Part shown: one piece after another, positions 53,173 to 63,800 of the stretch | Layout: each line of letters begins with the position of its first letter | Numbering within the stretch: the first letter of the stretch is position 1 | Assembly: GCA_964460795.1 (NCBI GenBank) | Contig: CAYWRU010000003.1 | Span: 1 to 64,000, forward strand | Length of the DNA stretch: 64,000 bases | From: CAZOOM01 sp964460795 | GTDB taxonomy: Bacteria > Omnitrophota > Omnitrophia > Omnitrophales > Aquincolibacteriaceae | Reading direction: 5' to 3' | Notes under the pieces: model-generated | Told to the model about the DNA's origin: nothing | Databases searched by the model: none | The model's input: only the letters and a program-made list of their open reading frames with translations | Made by a program: the position numbers and the translations under genes

Positions 53173-54637
53173 GGGCTCGCATTCTCTCCCGATGATCCAC
53201 GAGGAATGTCGTAAACTGCCAGACATCATCGTCAATCGGACGGGGAACGTCGTACTTGGTGAATTTTGTGTTGAGGTGCTTCAGCGGAGTCCAGTCCACT
53301 GGCTGAGAAATAAAGGGTTTAATGTAGGGCATCGCAGTTTTTAGGACAAAATCATGATCCAGTTCATCCGGAACGCAGACGCCGCGTTTTGGATTTTGAA
53401 TCATCCACTGAACGGCCCCGAGCACTCCGGCCGCCACCTGCATGGTGGTGGCCTGCTGATGGGGGATGAGTTTGCGTGCGCTGTGGATATCTAAAATACT
53501 TCCGCACCACCAGGAATTAAAATCATGTCCCATGAGAAGGACGCCAAGTTCATCGCGTCCGTCAATAATCTCATCCGACATGATGCGCTGTTTTTCCTGC
53601 ATTTGGAACTGGCGCATCTCAAGTTCGTGCAGTGAGTTAATGGCCGAATCGGTGGGGCAATAGGCATAATGAACCGTGGGGCGATAAATGGCCTTGCCGT
53701 TTTCCCAGACCGTGAGTTTATCGGAAATCGAAAAGGCCTCGCCGTGGCGGATCACCATGCCGGTGATTTCTCCGCACGGGACCCAGGATCGGACCCAGGT
53801 CTTCATACCAATAGAGGAGAGACAAATTTGATTTTTCGGGCCTTCTTTATGGAAGACCGCATTTTCAGGCACGTATTTTTCGTGGGTTCCCCAGCCAAGC
53901 TCAGCTGGAGCGACACCTTCTTCATAAAATCCTTCGATGCTCCAGGTGTTCACAAACTCATTCACCTGTTTGGGTTTATTCGTGATCTGAGTATCGCGCT
54001 CGCTGATATGAATGACTTTAACACCGCTCAGCATGGCAAGGTGCGCAAAATCCAAGTCCTTGAGCGCACGTTCAAGCTCAGGACGGCGCGGATCCTTGGG
54101 TTTTTCTTTGACGATTTTTTCAGCGATTTGAATCAAGGCATGTTTCGTAAAGTGGGAGACCAAGCCGGGATTAGCGCCATGATCAATAACGGCCGTGGTG
54201 CCTTCATTATCGCCCCAACGCGCAAACATCTTCCGGAGTTCCATCTGACGGGTGTAAAGCGTGTACTGGGTTGGGTCATTACGCTGGCCTTCCTTATAAG
54301 GATCCCATTCTTCCACCGAGGTATTCATATAAAGGACTTGATGCTTGCGGCACCATTCCAGGATGGTCCGGCATTCAATATTCCAGGCCAGGTCAATGAT
54401 CATGTCCCCGGGACCAGCATACCGGCCCAAGACTTCCTTATAATTGGAAGGCGTAATTCGGTCTTTAACGTAGCGGACTCCGCGTTTCAAGGAGCTTTGG
54501 ATGCGCTTGCGGTTATCGACAAAATCCATGACTGTGATTTTTTTAGCGGGCATGTCCAGATGCTTAATCAGCATCGGAAGCGCGCACTGCGAAACAGAAC
54601 CGCAGCCGATGATTAAAAGATTTCCTTGGAATTTCAT
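53126..54637 (-). CDS. hss: Homospermidine synthase
   Basis: NAD-dependent enzyme making sym-homospermidine from putrescine, 503 residues. Start ATG 54637 (MKFQGNLLIIGCGSVSQCAL) after GGGAGAAAA; ATG 54682 is in frame upstream. Seen: Rossmann start GNLLIIGCGSVSQ, NIECRTILEWCRKHQVLYMN, VIDHGANPGLVSHFTKHAL and the YCPTDSAINSLHELEMRQF segment typical of bacterial HSS of the saccharopine-dehydrogenase-like family. Carboxynorspermidine dehydrogenase is related but shorter. Operon with the decarboxylase gives a two-step path from ornithine to homospermidine. Confidence 0.88.
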   Translation of the reverse strand: MKFQGNLLIIGCGSVSQCALPMLIKHLDMPAKKITVMDFVDNRKRIQSSLKRGVRYVKDRITPSNYKEVLGRYAGPGDMIIDLAWNIECRTILEWCRKHQVLYMNTSVEEWDPYKEGQRNDPTQYTLYTRQMELRKMFARWGDNEGTTAVIDHGANPGLVSHFTKHALIQIAEKIVKEKPKDPRRPELERALKDLDFAHLAMLSGVKVIHISERDTQITNKPKQVNEFVNTWSIEGFYEEGVAPAELGWGTHEKYVPENAVFHKEGPKNQICLSSIGMKTWVRSWVPCGEITGMVIRHGEAFSISDKLTVWENGKAIYRPTVHYAYCPTDSAINSLHELEMRQFQMQEKQRIMSDEIIDGRDELGVLLMGHDFNSWWCGSILDIHSARKLIPHQQATTMQVAAGVLGAVQWMIQNPKRGVCVPDELDHDFVLKTAMPYIKPFISQPVDWTPLKHLNTKFTKYDVPRPIDDDVWQFTTFLVDHRERMRAHGLKRLSQHPETVKI

Positions 54638-54681
54638 GAAGGGAATTTTCTCCCGGGAAGGACGAGACTTGTCTGTAAACA

Positions 54682-54697
54682 TTTCATCATGATGAAA
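54682..54697. promoter_or_regulatory. Palindromic operator candidate at the hss start site
   Basis: TTTCATCATGATGAAA is a perfect 16-bp palindrome that begins two bases downstream of the -10 box and covers the expected transcription start. Position and symmetry fit a dimeric repressor site. No matching regulator is encoded beside the operon. Confidence 0.5.
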
Positions 54698-54698
54698 A

Positions 54699-54726
54699 AT
54701 TATACAGCAATTTTGCAGGAGGTCAA
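54699..54726 (-). promoter_or_regulatory. Sigma70 promoter of the hss-ODC operon
   Basis: On the minus strand TTGACC (54726-54721) and TATAAT (54704-54699) are separated by 16 bases: five of six and six of six matches to consensus, the best promoter in the window. Transcription should start near 54692, inside the palindrome described next, 55 bases before the hss ATG. Confidence 0.8.
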
Positions 54727-54803
54727 CGAAGAAGCTTGATTTTTCGGCATTTTTGGGCGATTAAACCGTTTTTTTTCGAAAAAAATCAAAAAAAGGATTA
54801 TTT

Positions 54804-57800
54804 TTACGCCGATTGTGCAGTCAAGCGTTCGATTTGTACTTTTAGATAAATTTTTGCAGCCGCAGAATCAAAAAGAAAACCACTGTCGGAATTTGAAAAT
54901 CGAATTATATTTTGTCCATCCGTTCCTAAAATCGCCAGGCGCTCCAAAAGTTTTTTGTGAAGTTCCGAAAGACTTCCTTTTAGAAGATCCGGATGCGAGG
55001 TGATGAGGTCTGCCAGATGAAGTGCGGCCACGGATCTTAAAAGCTCCACAAAGTCCGCCAGAATCGGGTCTTGATTTTGTGTCTGCGATACTGCTAATGG
55101 TAAGAAAACCCCATGTAAGGGGACAGGCCCCTGTCCGCCAGAGGACGGATCCGCCGATTCTCGTGCGGACGGGGACAGTCCCCGTATGAGAGGCAGCGCC
55201 GCCTGTTGGTTCAAGGGAATGAACGTCCGGGCCGGATCCACTTGGCGCAAGGCAGCGCCCAGATCCTTGAGTTGGGTTCGGAAATCCGTCGGCATCTTAG
55301 CGCCTGAATTGCTTTTCCAGGCCACTTCATTCACGAGTCCCGGATGCTCGGATAAAAGTTTAAGCAGAGCTGTACGCGAAAGCTGATTTTCGAATTCCGT
55401 GTCCTCATCTTCGATAGCCAGACTTAGATGAGAATTTTGAATTTGAGAAATCGAGGCCTTAAGATTCTGGGCAATGTTTTGCATGGCTGTAATGTCCTCA
55501 TCGGTCCATGAAGAGCCAGGGACTGTCCCCATCCGCACGTGAATCGGCGGATCCGTCCTCTGGCGGACAGGGGACTGTCCCTTTTTAAATAGATTTTTGA
55601 ACGCATCCCTCACATCCTGTTTCAATCTTTCCACGAGCTTATCCGGATCTTCGGTCATGGCCAGATCCACGAGCGCTTCCGTATTTTCTTCCGCATCTTC
55701 CGGAAATTTGAGCGCCTCTCTCATCTCACTTCGAATTGACTTCGGAATTAAGGCGGAAGCTTCAAAGAACAAAGGAGCGGAATTTCGAGGTTGGATTTTT
55801 CCAGCGTCTAGATTCTGACTTCTGTTTTCTTCCTTCGTCCTTACCTCGGAGCGTTTCGGCATTTGATCAGTCACGATATTAAGTGCTCGCTCTAAAAGCA
55901 TCTCGTCCATCTCTAAACTACGGCCTGAGTTTTCTAAGGCTCCAGGCTCAAACAATAGTTTTCCCATTTTCCACATAGACTGAAATTCCTGATCTGACTG
56001 TGCTTTCTGAATTCGGTACATTTGTTTAACTTCTCCAAATGTTATCGGGTTTTGACTTCGAGCAAGCTGTCTAATGACATCAAAGGCCATCAATGCATTT
56101 TCCAGAAAATAGGCATCTTGATTATTTAATTCATTGAGCCTTTGAATCAGTTCAGGCTCTGTTAATAGAAATCCCGTCATAAGATAGCTAGTAACATCAA
56201 TTTTTTTATCTTTAGTGGTTAACAGATCTTGGTACTGATTATCCCAATCAAGGAAATTTCTTAGGGCGGGTGCTGTAGTTACGCCTTTATCTGAAAACTC
56301 TTTTAGCTTGTTAAGAAATAATACCAACGCTAATCCAAAATCCCGCATTTCTTTTAAACGCTGTGATTTATCAGCCAGCAGGATGGGAGTATCTGCTAAA
56401 TAACGCCCAGCTCTTACTTCAGAACGCGTCGAAGGGGAAGTGATCTGCGCGTGGGATGTTGGAAGTTGGACGTTAGCGGCTGGAGGCTGGGCTCTTCTAA
56501 TATCTAACTTCTGATTGCTAGCTTCTAACGTCTTGACAGCTCCGGGCTTGCTTGCTAAATTACGCACCCCTCGAAACGCAAGTCCCTCAGAAAGAGGAAA
56601 AAGTGTATGGTGATGCGTAAGTACGGCTCCGGCTCCGACGTTCCCCGCGAGCGCGAGTTCAAGGTTATCCTCGAAGACATTAACAGCCAGTTTAGGGTCT
56701 TTGGCGAAGGTTTGCAAATCCTCCAAAAAGACATGGGTGAGGTCAAGGATCGGCTGGATCGGGTTGAGTTCCGATTGGACAGGGTTGAACAGGATGTGTC
56801 GTTCATCAAGAACGTTATTCTGCCTACGGTCGCGACTAAGGATGATGTCTTGTCTCTTGAGCGCCGGATGGACAGCCGGCTGGTGGCCCTCGAGCATTCC
56901 CGCTGAAATTTTCAGCCCCTTTGAAATCAATGATAATCCCTCAGACGGGACGGGTGTATCTGTCGACTGTGAGCGAGTGAACCCGTTGGCCTGTGAGCCT
57001 GTATCTAAAAATTGTATGTTGGATGGTATGCGTGCCGGCGTACTCGCTTGATTTTGTTTCTCAACAAACTCATCCGGAACGGTGCTTCGATTTTCCGACC
57101 GGACAAGAACGGAGGAGTCTTGAAAAAGGGCCTCACTGTACTTTTGGAAAAATAATTTAACTTCGGGGACACGCTCGATGGCGGCAAGTACACGCCGGAC
57201 GGGTGCTTCCATGCGCACGGCCGAATTTTCGGATTCTAGATAGCGATTCAAGAACTCTTTTTCTTCCGGGGATGACGGCTGAAATGCTTTTAGGCGATCA
57301 AAGGCGTCCGGATATTTTTCTAATGAAATGATCCATGCAAAAAATTCCTCATCGTGATCGGTGTCCGCAATGTAATGTTTGAGCGCCTCCAAGAGAGCAT
57401 AAAAAGCAGCCTTGATCTCCTGAAGCTCCGGGCGAGGAAAATCGGCCGATTCTTCATCAAGGCGCGTCAGAAGATTTTCTAAATTTTCTCGTGCAGTTTT
57501 TTCAACGGTCTTATGGGCAGGTTCTTTTCGCTGAGTCATTTGAAGATGCAGCTTTTCATGAAATTTTAAATAACCTCCCATCGCAGCGTCAAAAGGCTGA
57601 TAGTAAACTGCCATTTTCTGATTTCCATTTGTCTGTGCTGTTTGCAGGAGATCTTTCAAAGATCGAAACGATTCCGAACGAGAATCTTCGGGGTGCAGTC
57701 TTGCCCACTGGCGGAGATGAGAAAGCATAAAACTGGGATATTGGACGAAGCCCGCAAAATAAGCATTTTCAGACCCTGTGGCTGCAATGCGTGCAAAGCG

Positions 57801-60800
57801 CCAGGTCTCGATATCCTGCACGGCCATCATGTCCTGCGAATCCAGCGAAAGTTTCCGCAATTCAGAGCGGGTTTCCGCTCGTTGTTTACCCGTCTCCAGC
57901 TCTGTGAGCTTGGGCAAATAGATGCTAAAATAATAATTCCAAAGACTGGGGTACTCTTTTCCGATCTTTCCTTCAATCTCAGCCTCATGAGTCCTCAAAT
58001 GTCTTTTGAAATCCCCACCAACAAAATTATACATTCCTTCGAGGCGGTTATTCGGAAAATTAGGAGAATCCATGTAGAAAAACAATAAAGTTGAAATATC
58101 CGCCAGTATCGACATCCGTCGCAAGATTGATATTTGATTCAGATGAAATAATTCATTTTTGACAAATTGATTGAATTTCTCCTTACCCATAACCTCGACT
58201 GTACTTAACCAGCGTCTTTTTACCAAAGTGTCCCATATCATTTCAGCGAATTTATCTTTATCCGAATATGCGCCATATAGTTTTCCGACATCAGGCTCGA
58301 CTAGGAATGCACCATCAAAATCAACTTCTCGGCTATGTCTGCCGATTGCTCGACTTTGAGTTTCTATTCGAATCAATTCCTTAAGGTCAACAGCCTCCTC
58401 AAATAGCGTTTTTAGATTGGTTTGAGTATCGCCAACGCTTTCTAATGATTCTATTAAATCTGCCGGATACTTTGCATGCATCACGATCTTCAAAAGTGGT
58501 ATCAAGAATCTGCCATGAGCGCCGCGCGCAAGAGTTTCTAAATCCCCCTGCGTAAATTCTTTCATGACTTTTTTTACCCTTAACGTGAATCGATTGTCTC
58601 CGCTTTCGGCCACCCCTCGACGCACGAAGAGGTTGATCGCATCCCGGGTATTCTTATCAACTTGAGCATCAGGATACTCTGCAACTAAACGTACGTACCG
58701 AAGCGCGCCTTCCATAGTCATACCAGAGTCTGCGGATGGACTTTTCGATATCGATTTTATAATTCTCTGCCTCACGCTCTCTAAATATTCTCCATTATTT
58801 TCATCAGATACAAACCAACCGTCCCGCCTTTTTTCAACGATCATGCGATCAACAGTCATTGCAAGCGGTGAGCTTTTAAAACCATCGTAAGAACCTTCTT
58901 TAAGCACGGCATTTTTAAAATTAAGAACATCCACTGCGAGATCAGGATACCTCTTTTCAACAGCGTTCATAAATTCGTTAATTCGTGATGAGATGCTTTC
59001 TGCGCCTGAATAGTCTGGCTTGGTATGCAAAGCGATATCAAGATCCGAGACTCCATTAAACGGATCTTGCCCCCATAACATTCTTCGAGCTGTTCCTCCC
59101 AGGAACTGCATGCTGAAGCCCTGCTCAGAAGCCATTTCGATTAGATCTTCCAAAATTCCATCCAAATTCAGAGTCAAGTTAATAGGTTTGTTGTCCGCAC
59201 CTTGCGCTTCGACTCGCGATTCTGAGCGGAGGGTGCGGACGTAGCGGTTGCGCAGAGGATCGTAATGATAACCATGCTGAATAAAAATCTGAGGCAGCCG
59301 GCCTTCTTGAAGGAGTCTTCCATCGGTGGTGGGGGCAGAGCGCTGAGGGGTGAGGACGGCGTACGCGGCTTGAATGCGCTGCATCCCCGCAAGATGCATG
59401 TGAGGATAAAACGGACTGAAGGCTACATCGAGGCCGCGGTTTTTAAGAGAAGTCAGCCAGTGATCCAGGAGCTTCATATTTTCGGCATTGGGAAGATTCG
59501 AAAGGTCCGTAGGTCCTACGCGTCCCGGTAATACGAGAATGCGGCCGCCCGGGCGCAAGACCCGCAAGGATTCTTGCAAAGCTTGATCGAGCTCCTCCTC
59601 GGACTGAAGCCCGTTGGGAACGCCCATCAAGTAGGGAATGACCACCAGATCCTGCGTATCTTTTTCAAGCGGCAGGGAAATTCGCAGATCGCCTTGTTTA
59701 AAATTCACGCCTTCTAATTGATATTGAATCTCTTGGGCAGAATGCTGAACCAACGCCTGAAGGTTGCTGAGAAAATCCTGTTTAATGAGATCCGCGCGAG
59801 AACCCAACTGGTATTGTCCAAAAATATATTGAATGCGGGGCTCATAAGCAAATTGCGCCTTGGCTCTTTGCCAGGCAATGGTCACAGGATCGATATCGAC
59901 ACCGGTAACGCTTTGGGCGCCGGCTGCTTTGATGATAAAGGGCAGATTGCCGTATCCGGGAACCACCAGAACATCCTTATTTTTAAACCACTCCTTCGGG
60001 ATAAACGGAATCAGATTTTTGTCTGCGCCCCAATAAGGCTGAAGATTGCGGGAAAAAAGAATTTCAGTATCGATTTCTCCTAATAAATGAACCGGCTTAT
60101 TCGGATCCTCCGGATCGGAAGACGTGTGCTGCCGTGAAGGCAGGCCGTGCATGGGGGTTCCTGTAATGATCTGAATATCTCCTGATTCAAGCGGGGTTCG
60201 CACCTCGGAACGTTGTGTGGGTTGGATGCGGGCGGTCATTGTATTGATGGCACTCGTGAGGTGGGCCGCAAGGGAAGTATCGTGCATTAATAATTCTGCT
60301 TTTGCGCTTTGCCACTGTTGAATATCGGAAAAGATATCTGTAAAGGTTTTGTCCCATTCGCTGCTTTCGAAATGGCCATTTCCAAAATAAAGGCTCACAT
60401 CCGACTGAGCATACCAATGCTCCATTTCTCCGAAAGCTTCGGTTCTGACTTTGCGAAAAAATTCACGAACTGGGCTCTGAATTTCAGGAGGCACCTGCTC
60501 TTGAATGTCAGATAGTTTGTGAATAAGAGCGTTTCCATTCGAATGTTGGGGAAGACGGCTATCATAAATATAAAAATCAAAGTGCCAGTTTAATATTTGA
60601 CACTGAGTGAGATCACCCGATGGCGAAAAAATAAAATGATTAAAAGCACTAAATTTTCTAAGGCCCTCGTTGATGCGGATGTAATGTTCCCTTAGGATAT
60701 GCAGCCTCTTAGACGGATCTTGCCAGGCGATGAGATCCCGAGTTTTTGGCATTGCCGCTCGATAAATGTCAGCCGGAAGGAGCTCATTGGGATCCGGGGA

Positions 60801-63800
60801 AGCATCTTCTAGTTCTTCGATGCTCTCCAATCGATTCAGCTCAGCGCGCGTCAAATCTTGAAGTTGGCGCTGCGTGTGTTCTGCAAGTTCTGGGTCGGCG
60901 TATCCTGAAGCCGTTCGCAGGCCTGACTCAGGAACGAGAAGCGTGAGAGTTTGAATTTGCGTCCTATCCGAGGGATTGAATTCCAATTGAACATGGAGTG
61001 TGTAGGCGGTTTCAGCAAGAAGCGGGCGTACTTTCTCTAAAATTTTATACAAAACAGATCCCCCTTGTGGAAAGTCAAACGCAATAAGCTCACCATTTGT
61101 ATCAATTAAGATGTCTCCGTTTACTTTGAGATCCAAATGATTTTGCACACCCATGGCTTGTGCGAGACGTTTCTTAAGACCTGTAATTTCTAACTTGCTT
61201 AATTCTAAAACTGCAGCTGAACCCATTAATTCGCTTTTATCCTTTCCCAAGCTGTATCGAACGATGCTGCCATCATTTTCGAAGTTGAAAACAAATCCTT
61301 GAACAGCTCGGTCAGCTCCAAAGGAGGTTGAAAGAAATTCTCCAGATGGTTCATCAGGTTCGTTGTGAAGCGCTATGAGTTCTTGTATTTGCTCTTTAAG
61401 AAAACTCATGGAACTTCGCATTTCGGAGCGGAGGGTGCGGACGTAGCGGTTGCGCAGAGGATCGTAATGATAACCATGCTGAATAAAAATCTGAGGCAGC
61501 CGGCCTTCTTGAAGAGACCTGCGGTCTGTTCCTTCAAGCGGCTCCATCACGATTTCATGAAATCCGCGTTTTTCAGCCCACACTTCCAGGCGAAGAAACC
61601 ACTTCTGCCGTTTGAAATGGAGAATTTGCTGCAGCAGGCGCTGAGTGGTTTCCGGAGGCCCCCATTTCCCCGTCATCACGTACTCGCGTAAAAATGTATT
61701 TTGCGGATCATCATGTCCGACGAAGAGAGTGTTCGGAGATTTCGAGTCTGTCGACAAAATTACATCCATAAATTGCTCTCTTTGAATTTGGCCTCCTGGC
61801 TTTTGAATGAGTGCATAAGGAACCAAACGAGATTCCATTTTGCTATTTGCTTTCAGTTCCACCTCATGCGGAAAGGGCCACTTTTCAAGCAGGTCATTGA
61901 CATCATCAATGCCCAGCATCACGCCGGTTTTTACATCATTCTCGGAAGGCCAGCGGATTTGCGGGTCTAAGCGGATTTCTTCTTTTGAAAAGGCCCTATT
62001 TTCAGAGCGGAAATGGGTGATGCGGAAGATTTCGGAGCCATTGTCACTGCGGTTTTCGGGTTTAAGCTCTCCAATTTCATCGGTTCCCGCAGGTTCAATA
62101 TCAAAAGCACTTCTAAATTCAGGAAAGCGGTTCAAAAGATTCTTTTCATTCCGAACCAGAGCAACGCCGCCTGAAGCAAGCCGAAGCTGAAGATCGGACA
62201 TGAAAGCAGCAAAATCTTCGGAAGACATTTGTTTGGTGTCATCCATCACCGGACCCTCAATAACATCGCCGGCATTAAAAAGTACAAGATGATATTTTTT
62301 CTGACCGCTTGGAAATCCGGAAGTGACTTCTGATTGAAACGGAATCCGGGATTCATCGACTAAGTCCCGTATATTTTCGCGGGTATTTTCTACGGCCAGG
62401 GGATTGATGTCTGAAATATCGATGGAGACTTTTTTAAACCCGCGGATTTTGAGGGCCTGATAAAGAGCCGTCCGGGCATCTAGTCCACTCCCGGTTCCTT
62501 TGACAAAAATATTAAATTCTTTATCCTTAAATTCTGATGCCATGCGGCTGATTTGATCTGCTGCGGCTTCGGCAAACTGAATGGAATAGGGATAGTCATC
62601 TTTTGGATGATACACCGCTTGTTCGTTGGATTCCGGCCTCGGCTGAAGCAACACCAAACTTTCTTTTCCCGTCAGGGATCTCATTTTAGGATGTTCTACT
62701 TGGAGGCGTGGTCTCTCTGCTTTGGGAGAGGTATTCTCTAAAAAATTACCTCCCTTCAAATCCCAGGACCGAAGGGCAGATTGGCGGATCGGTTCTACAA
62801 TGTCATGAATGCTATCGGAAAATCGAAGGATGCGAATCAGGGTCCCTTTTTGCAGAGGATGGGCGGCTTTAAAGGGAATTCCGTTGGGAGATCCCGGGAT
62901 AAATCTTCCGGATCCATAACGATCCGCGACTTCAAGCCATCCTTTTCCTTCCGAGGAAATGGAGATTTCTGCCTTATCCAGTTCGTGGCCATTCCATCGA
63001 AGTCCATTTTGAGTGCTGATAATTTTATTTTCAATACCCTGATAAAGAAGTATTTCAATTCCGTTTCGTCCTTGAAAGCTTACGAGTCTTGACAGCAAGA
63101 GGGGATCCGTCATGGGTGGGAAGCTTTTTGCTGCGGGATCATCTTGGATGAGGTGCATCAAAAATTGATGGGGGGCGGGTTTGGGACGTGCATTCCTAAA
63201 ATAATCCATGAATATGGCTTCAGCAAATAAAATGAGAGCTCCCTGATTATGAATCCCGTAAGAAGGCTGTTGGTCAAAATAAGGGTTGGCTTGTTTTTCG
63301 TACCATCCCAACTTTATAAGAAGTTGCTCAAGTGATTCATGGTCTATTCCAAATCCTTTTTGGGTCAGCTGTTGTCTTAAAGACTGATCCGCGACGTCAG
63401 CACTTTCCAGCAAAGACACAATGTTTGCATCGACCTCCAGAGGGTCTTGAAGCTCCACAACCCGCTCTTTTCTCACCTCGGAACGAAGAGATTTAAAATA
63501 GTTTAAAGCCAATTGAGCTTCACGAGCGGTGCTTGATTTTGTGGAAGCTGATTTTATGGCCTGTAATATTTTTATAAATTCTGCGTATTCTTGATCCGAT
63601 AGGCTTGTTTTTTCATAAACTTCTTGGATTCCTTCTAAAGGAACCCAGAAGCCAATGCAGCTTCTGATCCAGTTTAAAAAATCATAACTTTTAACTTTAC
63701 GAAGTTTGGAAAAGTCAGTTCTTTCCAGGATTTCTTGGCCTTTAACGCGCGGTCCGTGTCTTAAATATCCCACACTGGAATGATTCTGCTGAGCCCTGCG

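Larger units (their letters stand above)
55719..63485 (-). other. Ten R-S-E-x-R junction motifs in the giant protein
   Basis: Located at 63471-63485 (RSEVR), 61995-62009 (RSENR), 61416-61430 (RSEMR), 60198-60212 (RSEVR), 59214-59228 (RSESR), 57855-57869 (RSELR), 57087-57101 (RSENR), 56412-56426 (RSEVR), 55839-55853 (RSEVR) and 55719-55733 (RSEMR). Arg1 uses CGT, CGC, CGG and CGA and Ser uses TCC, TCT, TCA, TCG and AGT, so the conservation is of amino acids. Most sit at apparent module borders. Confidence 0.85.

Noticed and set aside
53669..54616. 315-codon plus-strand frame opposite homospermidine synthase
   Set aside because: The minus strand encodes a full recognised enzyme; the opposite frame has no recognisable motif and no ribosome site.
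55100..57060. Giant gene 3' part as a pseudogene
   Set aside because: Repeats and antisense material are present, but no stop or frameshift interrupts the frame and R-S-E-x-R motifs continue to 55719, so decay is not shown.
55719..63485. RSExR motifs as DNA recombination sites
   Set aside because: The ten copies use different synonymous codons and share no conserved nucleotide core, except for the two inside the 89-bp duplication.
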